From Planctomycetota bacterium (GTDB lineage Bacteria > Planctomycetota > Phycisphaerae > FEN-1346 > JAACEH01), in assembly GCA_016935955.1 (NCBI GenBank), contig JAFGPY010000191.1:1-16872 (forward strand): a DNA stretch of 16,872 bases, in the 5' to 3' direction. Below are positions 1 to 9,048 of this stretch, piece after piece. Within the stretch, counting starts at the first letter, position 1. The number at the start of each line of letters is the position of its first letter. Made by a program: the position numbers and the translations under genes. Under the pieces are notes generated by a model. The model was not told the origin of the DNA. It searched no databases and saw only the letters and a list, made by a program, of their open reading frames with translations.

Positions 1-3000
1 CGTGGTGTCCCAGCCGGCGATGGCGATCCGCGTGTCGGCAAAGGCGTCGGTCTCGGCGTCGAGGAACGTTTTGACCGCCGCGTGGGATTCCTGGTGGAAA
101 GTGACAAACGGCCCGCCGGCCGCATAGACCGTGTTGGCGTAGTCCAGCGCGGCGGCGGCGACGGCATTGCGACCGACGATGGTCAGCGCGGCCGCGTCTC
201 CCCGGTAAGCGGCGGCCTCGACGGCCAGGGCCGGCTCGATCTCGGGCGCCGGCGTGCCCTCGAGCTGTTCGATCTTCTGGGCCACCGCGTCGTCACGATG
301 GATTTGAGCCACGCCCTGGGCGTAGTCCTCCATCGCGTCGGCCATGCCGTGGGCCCCGCCGGGCAGCCCCACGTAATCGGCATAGGCCTGGGCAACGGCG
401 TTGGCCCGGGTCTGGTCGGCGGCGGCCAGGCCGGTGATGCCGGTGGTCCAGCCGCAGATCAGCCGCTGGGCGGAGCCGGCCAGCTCCGCGGTCTGGGTGA
501 CGTAGGCCGCGTTGGCCGCGTCCTGGTAGCCGTCCCACGAGGCGTTGGTGTTTTCGACCCACTCGAGGTAATCCTGCTTGAAACCTTCGCCTTCGGGGCC
601 GGCCTGGGGGTCCCACCACCAGTTGGCCAGGGTGTCGGACAGATCGGCCTGGAAGCCGGCCCAGGGCAGCGTTGGGTAGTCGGCGGCCAGGCCGGCCCAC
701 TGGGCGGCCGTCTGGTCGTAGCCGGCCTGGAGCCACTCGGCCGAGGCGGCCGACGCGTCGGCCTGCCACTGGTTTTCGGCCACCATCAGGGCCTTTAGGT
801 AGCCAAAACCTTCCTGCTGGCTGTAGCTGCCGGCGGTGGCATCGGCGTAGTCGTTCTTCCACGCGGCGACGTGGCCGGCGAGGGTTTCGCGATAGGATTT
901 CTCCAGCGAGGCCAGGCCGTCGGCAAGCTGCTTGCCGTCCTGGGCGTTGCCCTCGATGAAGTCGCGGTTGGCGGCCGCCACGCCATTGGTCCAGACCTGG
1001 TCGATGTCGGCCCGCTGAGTGGCCAAGGCAAGGGCGGCCTGGTCGAGGGTTGCGTCGCGGGTCGCGGCGGCCGCGATCATGTAGGGGTGCTCCTCCAAGG
1101 GCACGCCGCCAAGCACGGGCGTGATCCGCACGCGGTCGACCTCGTACTCGGCCTGGGCCGTGATGCGGGCGACCAGCTCCGTCCTGCGGGCGGCCGCGTC
1201 GTCGGCATGCTGGGTTTGGTCGGCGGCGGCCAGGGACGCGCGGCGGCTGTTCTCGCGGCCGACGACGTCGACCTGATAGGCGGGGCCCTCCTGGACCACG
1301 TCGCGGACGTAGTTGGCGTCGACCGGGGCGGCAACGTCCGTGTAGAGCACGTCGGCATGGGCCAGACGGTCGAGCCACTGGGCAACGGCCCCGGCCACGC
1401 CGTCGTCGTAGTCGGCGTCCGAACCGGCGGAGTCCTCGACGAAGGCCTCGTAGTCGGGCTTGAGGCTGGTAAGCCAACTCAGCCGGGCGTCGGCGTGGTC
1501 CCAGGGGAAGGTGCCCTGGGTGTGCTGGTCGCGGGCGGCGGTGGCCAGGGCGATGTGGTAATCGGCCTGGTGGCCGGCGACTGTCCCGGCCAGGGTGACG
1601 TAGGCATCGCCCAGATCGCCCTGGTAGGTCACATCGGCGCCGCCGAGCTGGTTGGTGTAGCCCTCGTAGACGGTGGCCGTGGTGTTGGCGTGGAGGATGT
1701 TGGCGTTGGCCACCAGGGGCGCCCGTACGTCCTCGGCGGCCTTCACACCGTTGGCGAAATCGAGCTCGGCCGCGTTGACCCTGCCGACGTAGGTCGTCTC
1801 GACGGCGCCAAGCGCGGCGGCGCGGAGGACCTCGGCGTTGCCCACGCGGACGGCGTTGGCGATCTGGGCGTCGCGGATCTTCGTGGCGTGGGGATAGGCC
1901 GCGGTGTCGTGAAGGGCCTCGCGGGCGGCGTCGGCGACGGCGATGTTGGCGTCGACGATCGCCGAGGGCAGGGGATAGCCGTAGGGCCAATCGGCGTCGG
2001 GATGGAGGTGGAGCCAGGCGTACTGATCGGCCACGGCGGCCGTCCAGGCCACATCGGCGGCGGCCTTGGCGTCGTCGAGGCCACGGTCGGCGACGGCCCG
2101 GGCGAAGTCGTAGGCCCCCTGGGCGTTGACCCGGGCCTCGACCAGATTGGCGTCGGCCGCCCTGCTGTCGCGGTCGAGATAGGCGGACGCCTTGGCCGAG
2201 TCGATCGACCAGCCTCGTCCGGCCTCGGCCAGGCCGCCCGTATACTGGCTATTGGCCGTGGCCACCGACGAGGTGTGGTTGGTGTTGGCGCTGTTGAGGC
2301 CGGCGGTCAGGGCCTCGTTGGCCAGGGTGAGGTCGTCGTGATACGTGTCGCGGTCTGCCTTGACCGCCTGGGCCCAGGCGATATAGGCGTCGGCCACCTC
2401 GTCGATGTAGTCGGCCAGCGGATCGCCGGTGGACTGCAGCGCGGTGGCGTGGTTGGTGTACAGGGCCAGCTCGTAGGTGCCGAAGGCGCCGGCAACCTGT
2501 TCCCGGGCGGCGTTTTCAGCGGCGGTCCAGCGGACCGCGTCGGCTGCGTCGGCGGCGGCGACGGAGGTGGTCAGCGTCTGGTCGGCGGCGGCCCAGCCGA
2601 GAGTCTGGGCCTTGGACGCGGCGGCGACCGCCTGGGCATAGGCCACGGCGGCGCCGGCCCGATCGTTGGCAAGCTGGACGTCCTGGCGGCGGATCTCGGC
2701 GGCCAGGGCGCTATCGGCGGCGGCGATGGCGCCGGTCCAATCGACGTTCAACTGACCGACTTCGTTGGTCCACTGCTGGCGATCGGCGGCCTGGTCGTTG
2801 GCCCACTGTTGGTAAATGTCGGCCTGCTCCTGGTGCCACGTTTGCCGGAGCTGCTCGTTGTACTCTTCGACCTGTACCCAATGGGTCGCTGTCTGCTCGT
2901 TTGCCTCCGATGGGGTGATCTCCTCTTCGTCCCGCCGGTAACGAATCCAATAGACTTCGATATCGCCGAAGGTGGGATCTTCCGGCTGTACGCCGGCCTC

Positions 3001-5460
3001 GTACTCCCGCTCGGCCTCGGCCATATCGTTCAGCCGCGAGGTATCCAGGTTGAACACCCCTCCGGTGACCACGCCGCCGACGGACTCGCCCTCGCGATAG
3101 GCCCGGTCCTTGGCGGCCACGTCCTTGTCGTGCTGGGAGGTGAGATTGGCCGCCGTCACGGCGTGGACGACGCGGGCGGCGGCGACCCGGCTGGTGTGGC
3201 GCTTCAGCGCATGGACGAAGTCGGCCGTGCGGGCCTTGTCGGCACCGGCCACCGCGTTGGTGAAGGTCTCGTCGGCGGTGGTGACCGAATCGTTCCAGGC
3301 AGTCGAGGCGATGCCGACGTCCGAGGTGTAGGTCACGTGGGAGAGTGCCAGGCTCACGGCCCGGTCCTTGGAGGCGGTGACCAGCGCCACCTGATAGACG
3401 CCCCAGGGCGAGCCGTCGCTCCAGGCGGTCACCTCCTGGAGATAGTCGTCCGCCAGGTCGCTGACATAGCCGTGATAGGCGCTGGCCTCGTTGTTGTCGC
3501 GGCCGACCTGCTGCTGGGCCTTGTCGTGGAGATACTGCTTCTCGAGGCCGGCCACCTGCTGGACGCGGGTGGCCGCGGCGGCGGCGATGGCGTTGTCGCG
3601 ATCGCCGGCCGAGGCGACCACGGCCACCGTGTAGCCGCGGTCGATCTGCGCCAGGGCGATCTCGTAGGCAGCGGCCGCATCGGCGATCGTGCCGAACCAG
3701 GTCTCCTCGGAGGCAAGGCAGTCGTCGCGATACGCCTTGGCCGCGTTGTTCCTTGCCGTTTGCAGGTTCTTCTCGTTCTGCTCTCGTTGGGCGACGTCCG
3801 TCCGGTCGTGGGTGAACTCGTCGATGCAGAAGTCGCGTTGCGCGACGTTCTTCGCGTGGCCCTCCTCCATCTGCGTGATTGCGAGCCACCTCGTCGCCAA
3901 GGCCAGCCGCTTGAGAGTATCCGTCTCCATGCGTTGGGCCTCGTCGAAGTCGTAGTCCCGTTGGGCGTCGGCAAAGGCGTCTTGCTGGGTCCTCCGGTGC
4001 TGGGCGTTTTCGTCGGCCAGGTCCCACTCGGCAGTGATCTCGGCAAGCTCGCGGTCGCAGGTGGCTTCGGCTCGGGCCGTCGTGCGATCGTACTGGGCGT
4101 CGGCCGCCTCCTGGGCGTGCTTTTCCGCGGCCGCCGCGACGGCTTCGGCTTCTGTGCGCAGCGCGGCGGCCACGGCGTCGGCGTAAGTGGAATGGGCGGA
4201 TATGACGTTGCCCCAGTAGGTCTGCTGGTGGTCGACCACGTCCGATTGATACTCGGCCCGCGCCGCCTCCGAGGAACTCCCCTGTTCGCCGAGATTCTCC
4301 GTCGCGCTGGCGAAGGCATCCACCCGCGATTCCTTGGAGTCGATCTCGTCTTGCCATCGCTGCTCCTGGGCGTCGGCCGCCTGTTGAGCCCGAGTCTCGG
4401 TCGCCCCGGCCAGGGTCTCGGCGTGAATGCGGCGGGCCGCGGCCTCGGCCATGGCCCGGTCCCGCTCGGCCTGGGCCAACGCCAGATCGCGGTCTTGCTC
4501 GGCCTCGATCTGCCGCTGCTGCTGCCACCGGATCACCGCGGCTTGCCTGTTGGCGAAGTCCTCTTCCGCCGAGGAGATCGCCTTGTCCCGGGCATTGAGC
4601 GCCGTGGCCAGCGCCTCGAGGCAGGCCCGTTGGGTCGAGGCGGTGACGTCGGCGTTTTGCAGCAGGCCGTATTGGACGGCGTAGACGGCCATGTACGCGT
4701 TGTAGGCGGCCTGCACGGCGTCGCGATAGGCCGCCCGGGCAACGGTGAGGTCATACGGCGGAGTTCCGGCCTGAATATCCGTTTCGTACTGTTGCCGGAT
4801 CTCGGCCTGCTTCTGGCCATACGTTGCCTGGGCCGCGGCCAGGGCCGCGTCAAGCGCCGCTTTGGCCTCCTGCCTGGCGGCGGCCAAAGCCGTATCTGAC
4901 TGGCGAATCGTTGCCGTGTAGCTGGCCGCGGCCATGGCCATGGCCTCCCGGTGATACGGGTCCGAGGTGAAGTCGAAGGAGAATCCGTCGTACGCAGGCG
5001 CGGCGCCCGGAGGAAGTGGCTGCGTGCTCGGGTCGGGAAGGGTCGGGGCGTTGTCGTACGGGGCGGCGGCCCAGGCAAACTCCTGCACGTGGTAGCTGGT
5101 GCGCTGCTCCGCGGGAAGCTGTTGCAGGGCATCCTGAAAATCGCTGCCGGCCTGGGTGACGGCCGCCGTGTAGGCCGCCTCGGCCGTGGCCACCAGGGAG
5201 TTGTAGGTGTCGGTGGCCGTTTGGACCTGCGTGTTGCGCAACCAGGTCGCATCGGCCACGGTCGTGTCGTAGGCGAGCGTGTGCGCGGCCAGGTCCGTGC
5301 GATACGTCGTCTGGACGGCATAGCTTGCGGCCGTGTACGTCGCATCGGGATCCCGCCAGTTCGGGTCGCCCGGATCGTCGGGGTCCGCCGGATCGTCCAC
5401 CGCCAGATCGGCAGCCAGGGCCAGGGCCTCGGTCAGGCCGAACGGGTCTTCCGCCCCATC
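1..5460 (-). repeat. Alanine-rich degenerate helical repeat region
   Basis: About 1820 residues dominated by Ala with Asp, Thr, Val, Tyr, Gln and Trp. Short phrases recur in degenerate form, such as AAADQT (413-427, 1217-1231 and 2579-2593), AYxxAV, ANAV and WTxAV. The pattern suggests long amphipathic helices or coiled coils forming a stalk. Cys and Pro are scarce. One acidic, less alanine-rich interlude at about 2820-3060 (including YRRDEEEITPSE) interrupts the helical text. I do not recognise an enzymatic domain. Sample lines are about 68% GC, above the neighbouring LRR gene. Confidence 0.6.
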
Positions 5461-6375
5461 GTCCTGATAGTACACGAAGGCGACCGACGTCCAACTGCCG
5501 TACTGGGGCCAGCCGTCCTGGTCGGCGACGACGCGCACCCCAACCGTGACCAGGCCCTCCTCGAGGTCGGCCGGATCGGGTGTGTAGCTGAAGCCGCCCG
5601 AATCACCCCCGCTCTGCACATTGCCATCGGCCTCGCCGTCGCCGTCGACGTCTAGCTCGATCGTGATCCCCGAAAGGTCGGCAACCGGCCCGGAGACGCT
5701 TCCCTGGATCAGCGGACTCGTCGTCACCCCGTCGTCGTCGGGATCGGAACTACCGCCGGGATCGGTGTCCAGCTCCAACGTCGTGACTTCGTAGCTCCAG
5801 GGCCGCAGCTCGAACGTGTAGCTCGGACAAGTCGCCCAGTCGGCGTGGCTGTACAGCGCGGCCCCGTTTTCGCCATACTCCTTGGCCCGGACGCGGACCG
5901 TGATCGAGCCGGGCTCCAGACCGGCCGGCGAGAGGAAGAAGCGGCCGTCGGCGTCGGTGATCGCCGTGCCGTCGACGACGTCGTCGAAGTCCACGTTATC
6001 GTTGTTGGCGATATCGAGGTCGAATTCCACCATGATCGCATCGACGGGCCCGTCGTTGGTCACCCGGCCCTGCAACGTGGGATCGGTCGACCAGGGGCCC
6101 GCGCCGCCGGAGTCGGCGAAATCTGTGGCCAACTCCAGCTCAACGGCCACGATTTCGGGCGGCTGATTGGCCCGGTCGTAGGTCAACGTAAAGGGCTCCC
6201 AGTCGCCGACCACCCACTGCTTGGTCACGCTGTCGAGCTCCCGCGCCCGGGCCCGGATCGTGACCTGCCCGGGCACGAGGCCTTCGGGTCGATAGCTGAA
6301 ATACCCGCTGCTGTTGGTGGTGGTCTGCCACGTGCTGACCCGTGGGACCTCGACCACGCGCACGGCGCAACGCGG
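1..6375 (-). CDS. Giant Ig-like / alanine-rich helical protein, 5'-truncated and running off the window
   Basis: The minus-strand frame with codons beginning at multiples of 3 is open for all 2125 codons from the LRR stop codon to the window edge. I take it as the real coding frame because it reads as sensible protein (for example EVADAYIAWAQAVKAD around 2400-2353), whereas the other frames give Arg/Pro- or Gly-rich text. Residues 1-65 are the second half of an Ig-like domain; about 66-190 and 190-302 are two complete copies with DxDxDG-like loops. From about 305 to the edge it is Ala-rich with regularly placed Tyr, Trp, Asp and Gln, probably long helices or coiled coils. Giant secreted or surface proteins of this kind occur in planctomycetes; function unknown. 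The start is unconvincing: the first in-frame GTGs (6363, 6357) lack a ribosome-binding site, the first ATG (6033) is inside a domain, and no signal peptide is seen. I infer loss of the 5' end, so it may be a pseudogene. The C-terminus lies outside the window. Confidence 0.75.
5470..6375 (-). repeat. Ig-like domain repeats: one half domain and two complete copies
   Basis: Three related beta-sandwich units can be aligned by eye. The shared core is a glycine-marked turn (SSGYFSYRPEGLVPG, ADGRFFLSPAGLEPG, SGGFSYTPDPADLEEG) followed by a strand (QVTIRARARE, SITVRVRAKE, LVTVGVRVVA) and a closing segment (WEPFTLTY, CPSYTFEL, WTSVAFVY). The second and third units also have the opening half (LQGRVTND, IQGSVSGP, then ELDVDGDGEADG in the third). 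The first unit lacks its opening half, because the frame begins about 14 codons before its glycine turn. This is the main evidence that the gene is cut at its 5' end. Confidence 0.7.
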
Positions 6376-8250
6376 CTAGTCCCGCCGCCCAGAAAGAGAC
6401 CTGGCGAATTCGGCGGCGGCTGAGGGTGGGACCTTGGTCCCTTCAAGTAGCACTGTCGTGAGACTCGGCATCGCCTCGAGATGGCGGAAGCCCGTCGCGT
6501 CAATCTGCGTGTTTCGCAACGACAGATGCTCGAGTTTCTTAAGGGCTCCGAGGTGCCGCAGTCCGGCATTGCTTACTCTCGTACCATCGAGCGTCAGGTG
6601 CGAGATCTCGGAAAGCGACGCCAATTGCCGAAGCGCCTCGTCGCCGACCTCCGTGTCCGAGAGGTCGAGTTCCTTGAGCACCTCGGCCATCGATTCGGCT
6701 ATAGCCTTGACTGTCCTGGCCGTAATCCGGCTGCTGCCAAGACAGATCTCGAGATCCCATTCGCTATTACCGCCCTTGGCGAAGTATGCCACGGCGTAGA
6801 CATCGTCGAATTGCTTGCCAACCATCTCGACGCGGAGTCTGGTGGGGATTCGTCCGACACACAGCTTCCCACCCCTCCGCTGCAACTCGCCAACTTCCGG
6901 GTTGTGTTCGCGCAGCCAGGCTGATTGCAGGTGCCCTCGCAGTCGTCCGGCATCGGTAATCCCCTCTGCTGCCAGCCCAGGAATGTACAGCTTCGGTAAC
7001 TCAACCAGATGTACCAGACCCGAGTCGTCCACTCGAGTTCCGTTCAGACGCAGTTGCCACAAACGGCCAAGGTGTCTCAGATGAACCATTCCCTGTGAAT
7101 CGACGGCCGTATCGCTGAGGTCCAAGTCCGTGAGACTTGTCAGACGGCCAAGATGGGCAAGGCCAGCACTTGTCATGTTAGTGCCATCCAGGCGGAGACT
7201 CTCGAGCGAGTCCAGCTTGCCAAGGCACGTCAGGCCGCTATCCGTCAATCGGGTATTCGCTAGCAGTAGCGTGTCCAGATTCTTAAGACTCTGAAGATAC
7301 TCAAACCCGGTGCCGGAGATCGGTGTGCCCTGCACCCATAGATCCTTCAACTCGGAAAAGTGTGTCAGATTTGCAAGTCCTGCATCGTCCAGACGCGTCT
7401 CTGAGAGGTCTATCCAGCAAAGCTTGCGACACGCGGCCAAGTGACGCAGCCCGGTACCGTTGATCCTGGTGTTTCTCAGACTCAGATCTTCCAGGTGCTC
7501 GAGATGGTGCAAATGTGCCAGCCCTGCGTCGCTAATCGAGTTGGCCTCCAGGGTCAGGCTCTTCAGCTTCCGCAGACCACCAAGATGAGCCAGCCCGGCG
7601 TCTGTGATCCGTGCCCCGTCGACCTGCAGGCAATCAAGTTGGTGGAAGTCGCTCAGGTACGCGAGTCCTTCGTCGGTAAGGGGAATCTGACACAGTGAGA
7701 TCCCTTCGAGACGGTCCTTCCAGCCGAGGATTTGGCGAAGGCCATCGTCGCCCACTTGCACCCGAAAGAGCCCCAGATAAGTCACCTTCGGCAAATCCTT
7801 CAGCCAGCACATCCCAGCATCGGTGATTGCCAGATCCGAGAGAGTCAGTCGCCCTAGTTCCTTCCATCCCGCGAGGCACTGAAGTCCCTCATCGCCCACT
7901 GGACTGCCTTGGATGTCACACCAGGAAACGCGGCGCAGGCCGCGCAGGCGCATCAGCCCGGCGTCGGTGATGCTCGTGTTTTCAATAATCAGTTGCCTCA
8001 CGTCTGGCAGTCGCGCTACGAGCCCGGTATGTTCATCGGTAAACTGTTTTCCCTCCAGCTTGACGAAGTCGATCGGCCCCTTGACGATTGCCGGCCCAAT
8101 TTCTGGAATCAGGAACTGGTTCTCGCCTCCCACCTCGGCGCCCAAGTCTTCGAGCAGTCTCTTGACCTCAAGCTGTTCCTCCGGAGTGTCCGCGTTGGCC
8201 GACGCGGCCATGGCAAGTAATAGCAGAGCCAAAAGAAGATAATTCGACAT
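6376..8250 (-). CDS. Exported leucine-rich-repeat protein
   Basis: A 624-residue protein starting at ATG 8250, with GGGAGG five bases upstream. Residues 1-20 are a clear Sec signal peptide (LLLALLLLAMAASANA, predicted cleavage before DTPEEQ), so it should be exported. Residues 84-436 hold about 14 LRRs of the ribonuclease-inhibitor-like type common in planctomycetes (consensus LxxLxxLxLxxTxITDAGL). Residues 437-500 break the array, and a second short array covers about 522-610. The break resembles the N-terminal capping segment, with VGKQFDDVY at 477-485 matching EGKQFTDEH at 66-74, so the protein looks like two fused cap-plus-LRR modules. The C-terminus (EGTKVPPSAAAEFARSL) resembles a normal end for this family. 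LRRs usually bind other proteins; no catalytic domain is visible. The 87-base gap from the upstream RTX gene, without a convincing terminator, suggests co-transcription. The TAG stop is followed at once, in frame, by the truncated giant frame. LRR identity is secure; the partner is unknown. Confidence 0.93.
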   Translation of the reverse strand: MSNYLLLALLLLAMAASANADTPEEQLEVKRLLEDLGAEVGGENQFLIPEIGPAIVKGPIDFVKLEGKQFTDEHTGLVARLPDVRQLIIENTSITDAGLMRLRGLRRVSWCDIQGSPVGDEGLQCLAGWKELGRLTLSDLAITDAGMCWLKDLPKVTYLGLFRVQVGDDGLRQILGWKDRLEGISLCQIPLTDEGLAYLSDFHQLDCLQVDGARITDAGLAHLGGLRKLKSLTLEANSISDAGLAHLHHLEHLEDLSLRNTRINGTGLRHLAACRKLCWIDLSETRLDDAGLANLTHFSELKDLWVQGTPISGTGFEYLQSLKNLDTLLLANTRLTDSGLTCLGKLDSLESLRLDGTNMTSAGLAHLGRLTSLTDLDLSDTAVDSQGMVHLRHLGRLWQLRLNGTRVDDSGLVHLVELPKLYIPGLAAEGITDAGRLRGHLQSAWLREHNPEVGELQRRGGKLCVGRIPTRLRVEMVGKQFDDVYAVAYFAKGGNSEWDLEICLGSSRITARTVKAIAESMAEVLKELDLSDTEVGDEALRQLASLSEISHLTLDGTRVSNAGLRHLGALKKLEHLSLRNTQIDATGFRHLEAMPSLTTVLLEGTKVPPSAAAEFARSLSGRRD

Positions 8251-8261
8251 GAGGGCCTCCC
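8251..8261 (-). promoter_or_regulatory. Ribosome-binding site of the LRR gene
   Basis: On the minus strand GGGAGG (8261-8256) lies five bases before the ATG at 8250. It supports this start and independent initiation of the LRR gene. Confidence 0.6.
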
Positions 8262-8337
8262 GAGCCGCCAGAGCCGCGACGCCTACCTGGCAACTTGTCG
8301 TCCACCAGGAAGGCTCACGACGAAGATCGTGTTCGTG

Positions 8338-9048
8338 CTATTCGTTCGTACCAAACGTCTCGCCAAGTGCTCTGTAAAACTGGGCTCGTCGCGCAATGCC
8401 CATGATCTCATTTGACTGCCCCCCCGTGCAAACGTCAAGATACTGCACGATCGTCTCCATGAGTTCGACTCTAGCCTGGAAGTTCGCTTCCGGGTTGTTC
8501 CGTGTCCTTCGCAGCCTCTTGATATCGTTCTCCAATTGATCGTCCATTGCATGGAGTCGCCCGTCGTCAAGAGTCAGGACGGCGTAGGCGCTGCTGGCTA
8601 GGCCGATTAATCCGAACAGCTTCATCCGCCGGTTCCAGCGCGCGTTGATCTCCATGACGCCGCCGTGGAGCCCGTATTTCGACATGGCTGCCCATGTTCG
8701 CCCTCTGCCAAAAACCCTATGATACCTTCCTCGCTGCTGAAGCGAAATGGCACTAAACGGGTTCTTGCCAGCAGAAGTCTTTACCTCAAATGCCATACAT
8801 CGGCTTGGATCCAAGGCGTCGCCTACACGGGGCTTGTAGCCGTGCTCAAACCACACCAGGTCAGTCGCCAGAAAGTGTTGGTTTCCATTCGTTGCGTTGA
8901 ATCTCGTGATTGTCTTGTCAGAAAACTTGACCCCGACTCCTGCTCGGAACATTCCACCGCCGGAAATCTCGTACTCTTCCAGCTTATTCGCCACTCGGCG
9001 ATGTAGCTCGTTGCCGTAGGCGAAAACGTCGCTTCCCGCGGCGGGCGT
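8338..9048 (-). other. C-terminal PD-(D/E)XK nuclease-like (toxin-like) domain
   Basis: Residues 2470-2705 of the RTX protein. The motif order fits the restriction-endonuclease fold: helix 1 with Glu (GNELHRRVANKLEEY, E2483), strand 1 (MFRAGVGVKF), strand 2 ending in Asp (FLATDLVWF, D2532), strand 3 with the ExK core (MAFEVKTSAG, E2557 and K2559), then a helix with Gln (SAISLQQRGRYHRVF). The domain sits at the extreme C-terminus, as toxin tips do in polymorphic toxins. It is followed by a hydrophobic stretch (2611-2629) and a charged helical tail. Sample lines are 52-57% GC, below the N-terminal part of the gene. Nuclease activity and toxicity are inferences; a structural or DNA-repair-type PD-(D/E)XK relative is also possible. 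Confidence 0.5.

Noticed and set aside
293..4528. Minus-strand frames 293-1990 (565 codons) and 2711-4528 (605 codons)
   Set aside because: They are out of frame with the alanine-rich protein and give Arg/Gly/Pro-rich translations typical of frame-shifted high-GC coding sequence.
871..4899. Plus-strand open frame of 1342 codons
   Set aside because: It shares codon boundaries with the minus-strand giant gene, so its codons are exact reverse complements. Its stops would need Leu TTA/CTA or Ser TCA codons on the other strand, which are rare in high-GC, alanine-rich coding. Its translation is Gly/Val/Arg-rich with no domain.
4533..6423. Several mid-size frames on both strands (for example 4533-5345 minus, 5845-6423 plus)
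   Set aside because: They lie over the Ig-like and alanine-rich coding region in wrong frames and show no family resemblance.
8316..8331. Small hairpin CACGA-TCTTCG-TCGTG between the RTX and LRR genes (minus strand)
   Set aside because: Only five base pairs and no U-run, so it is not a convincing terminator.
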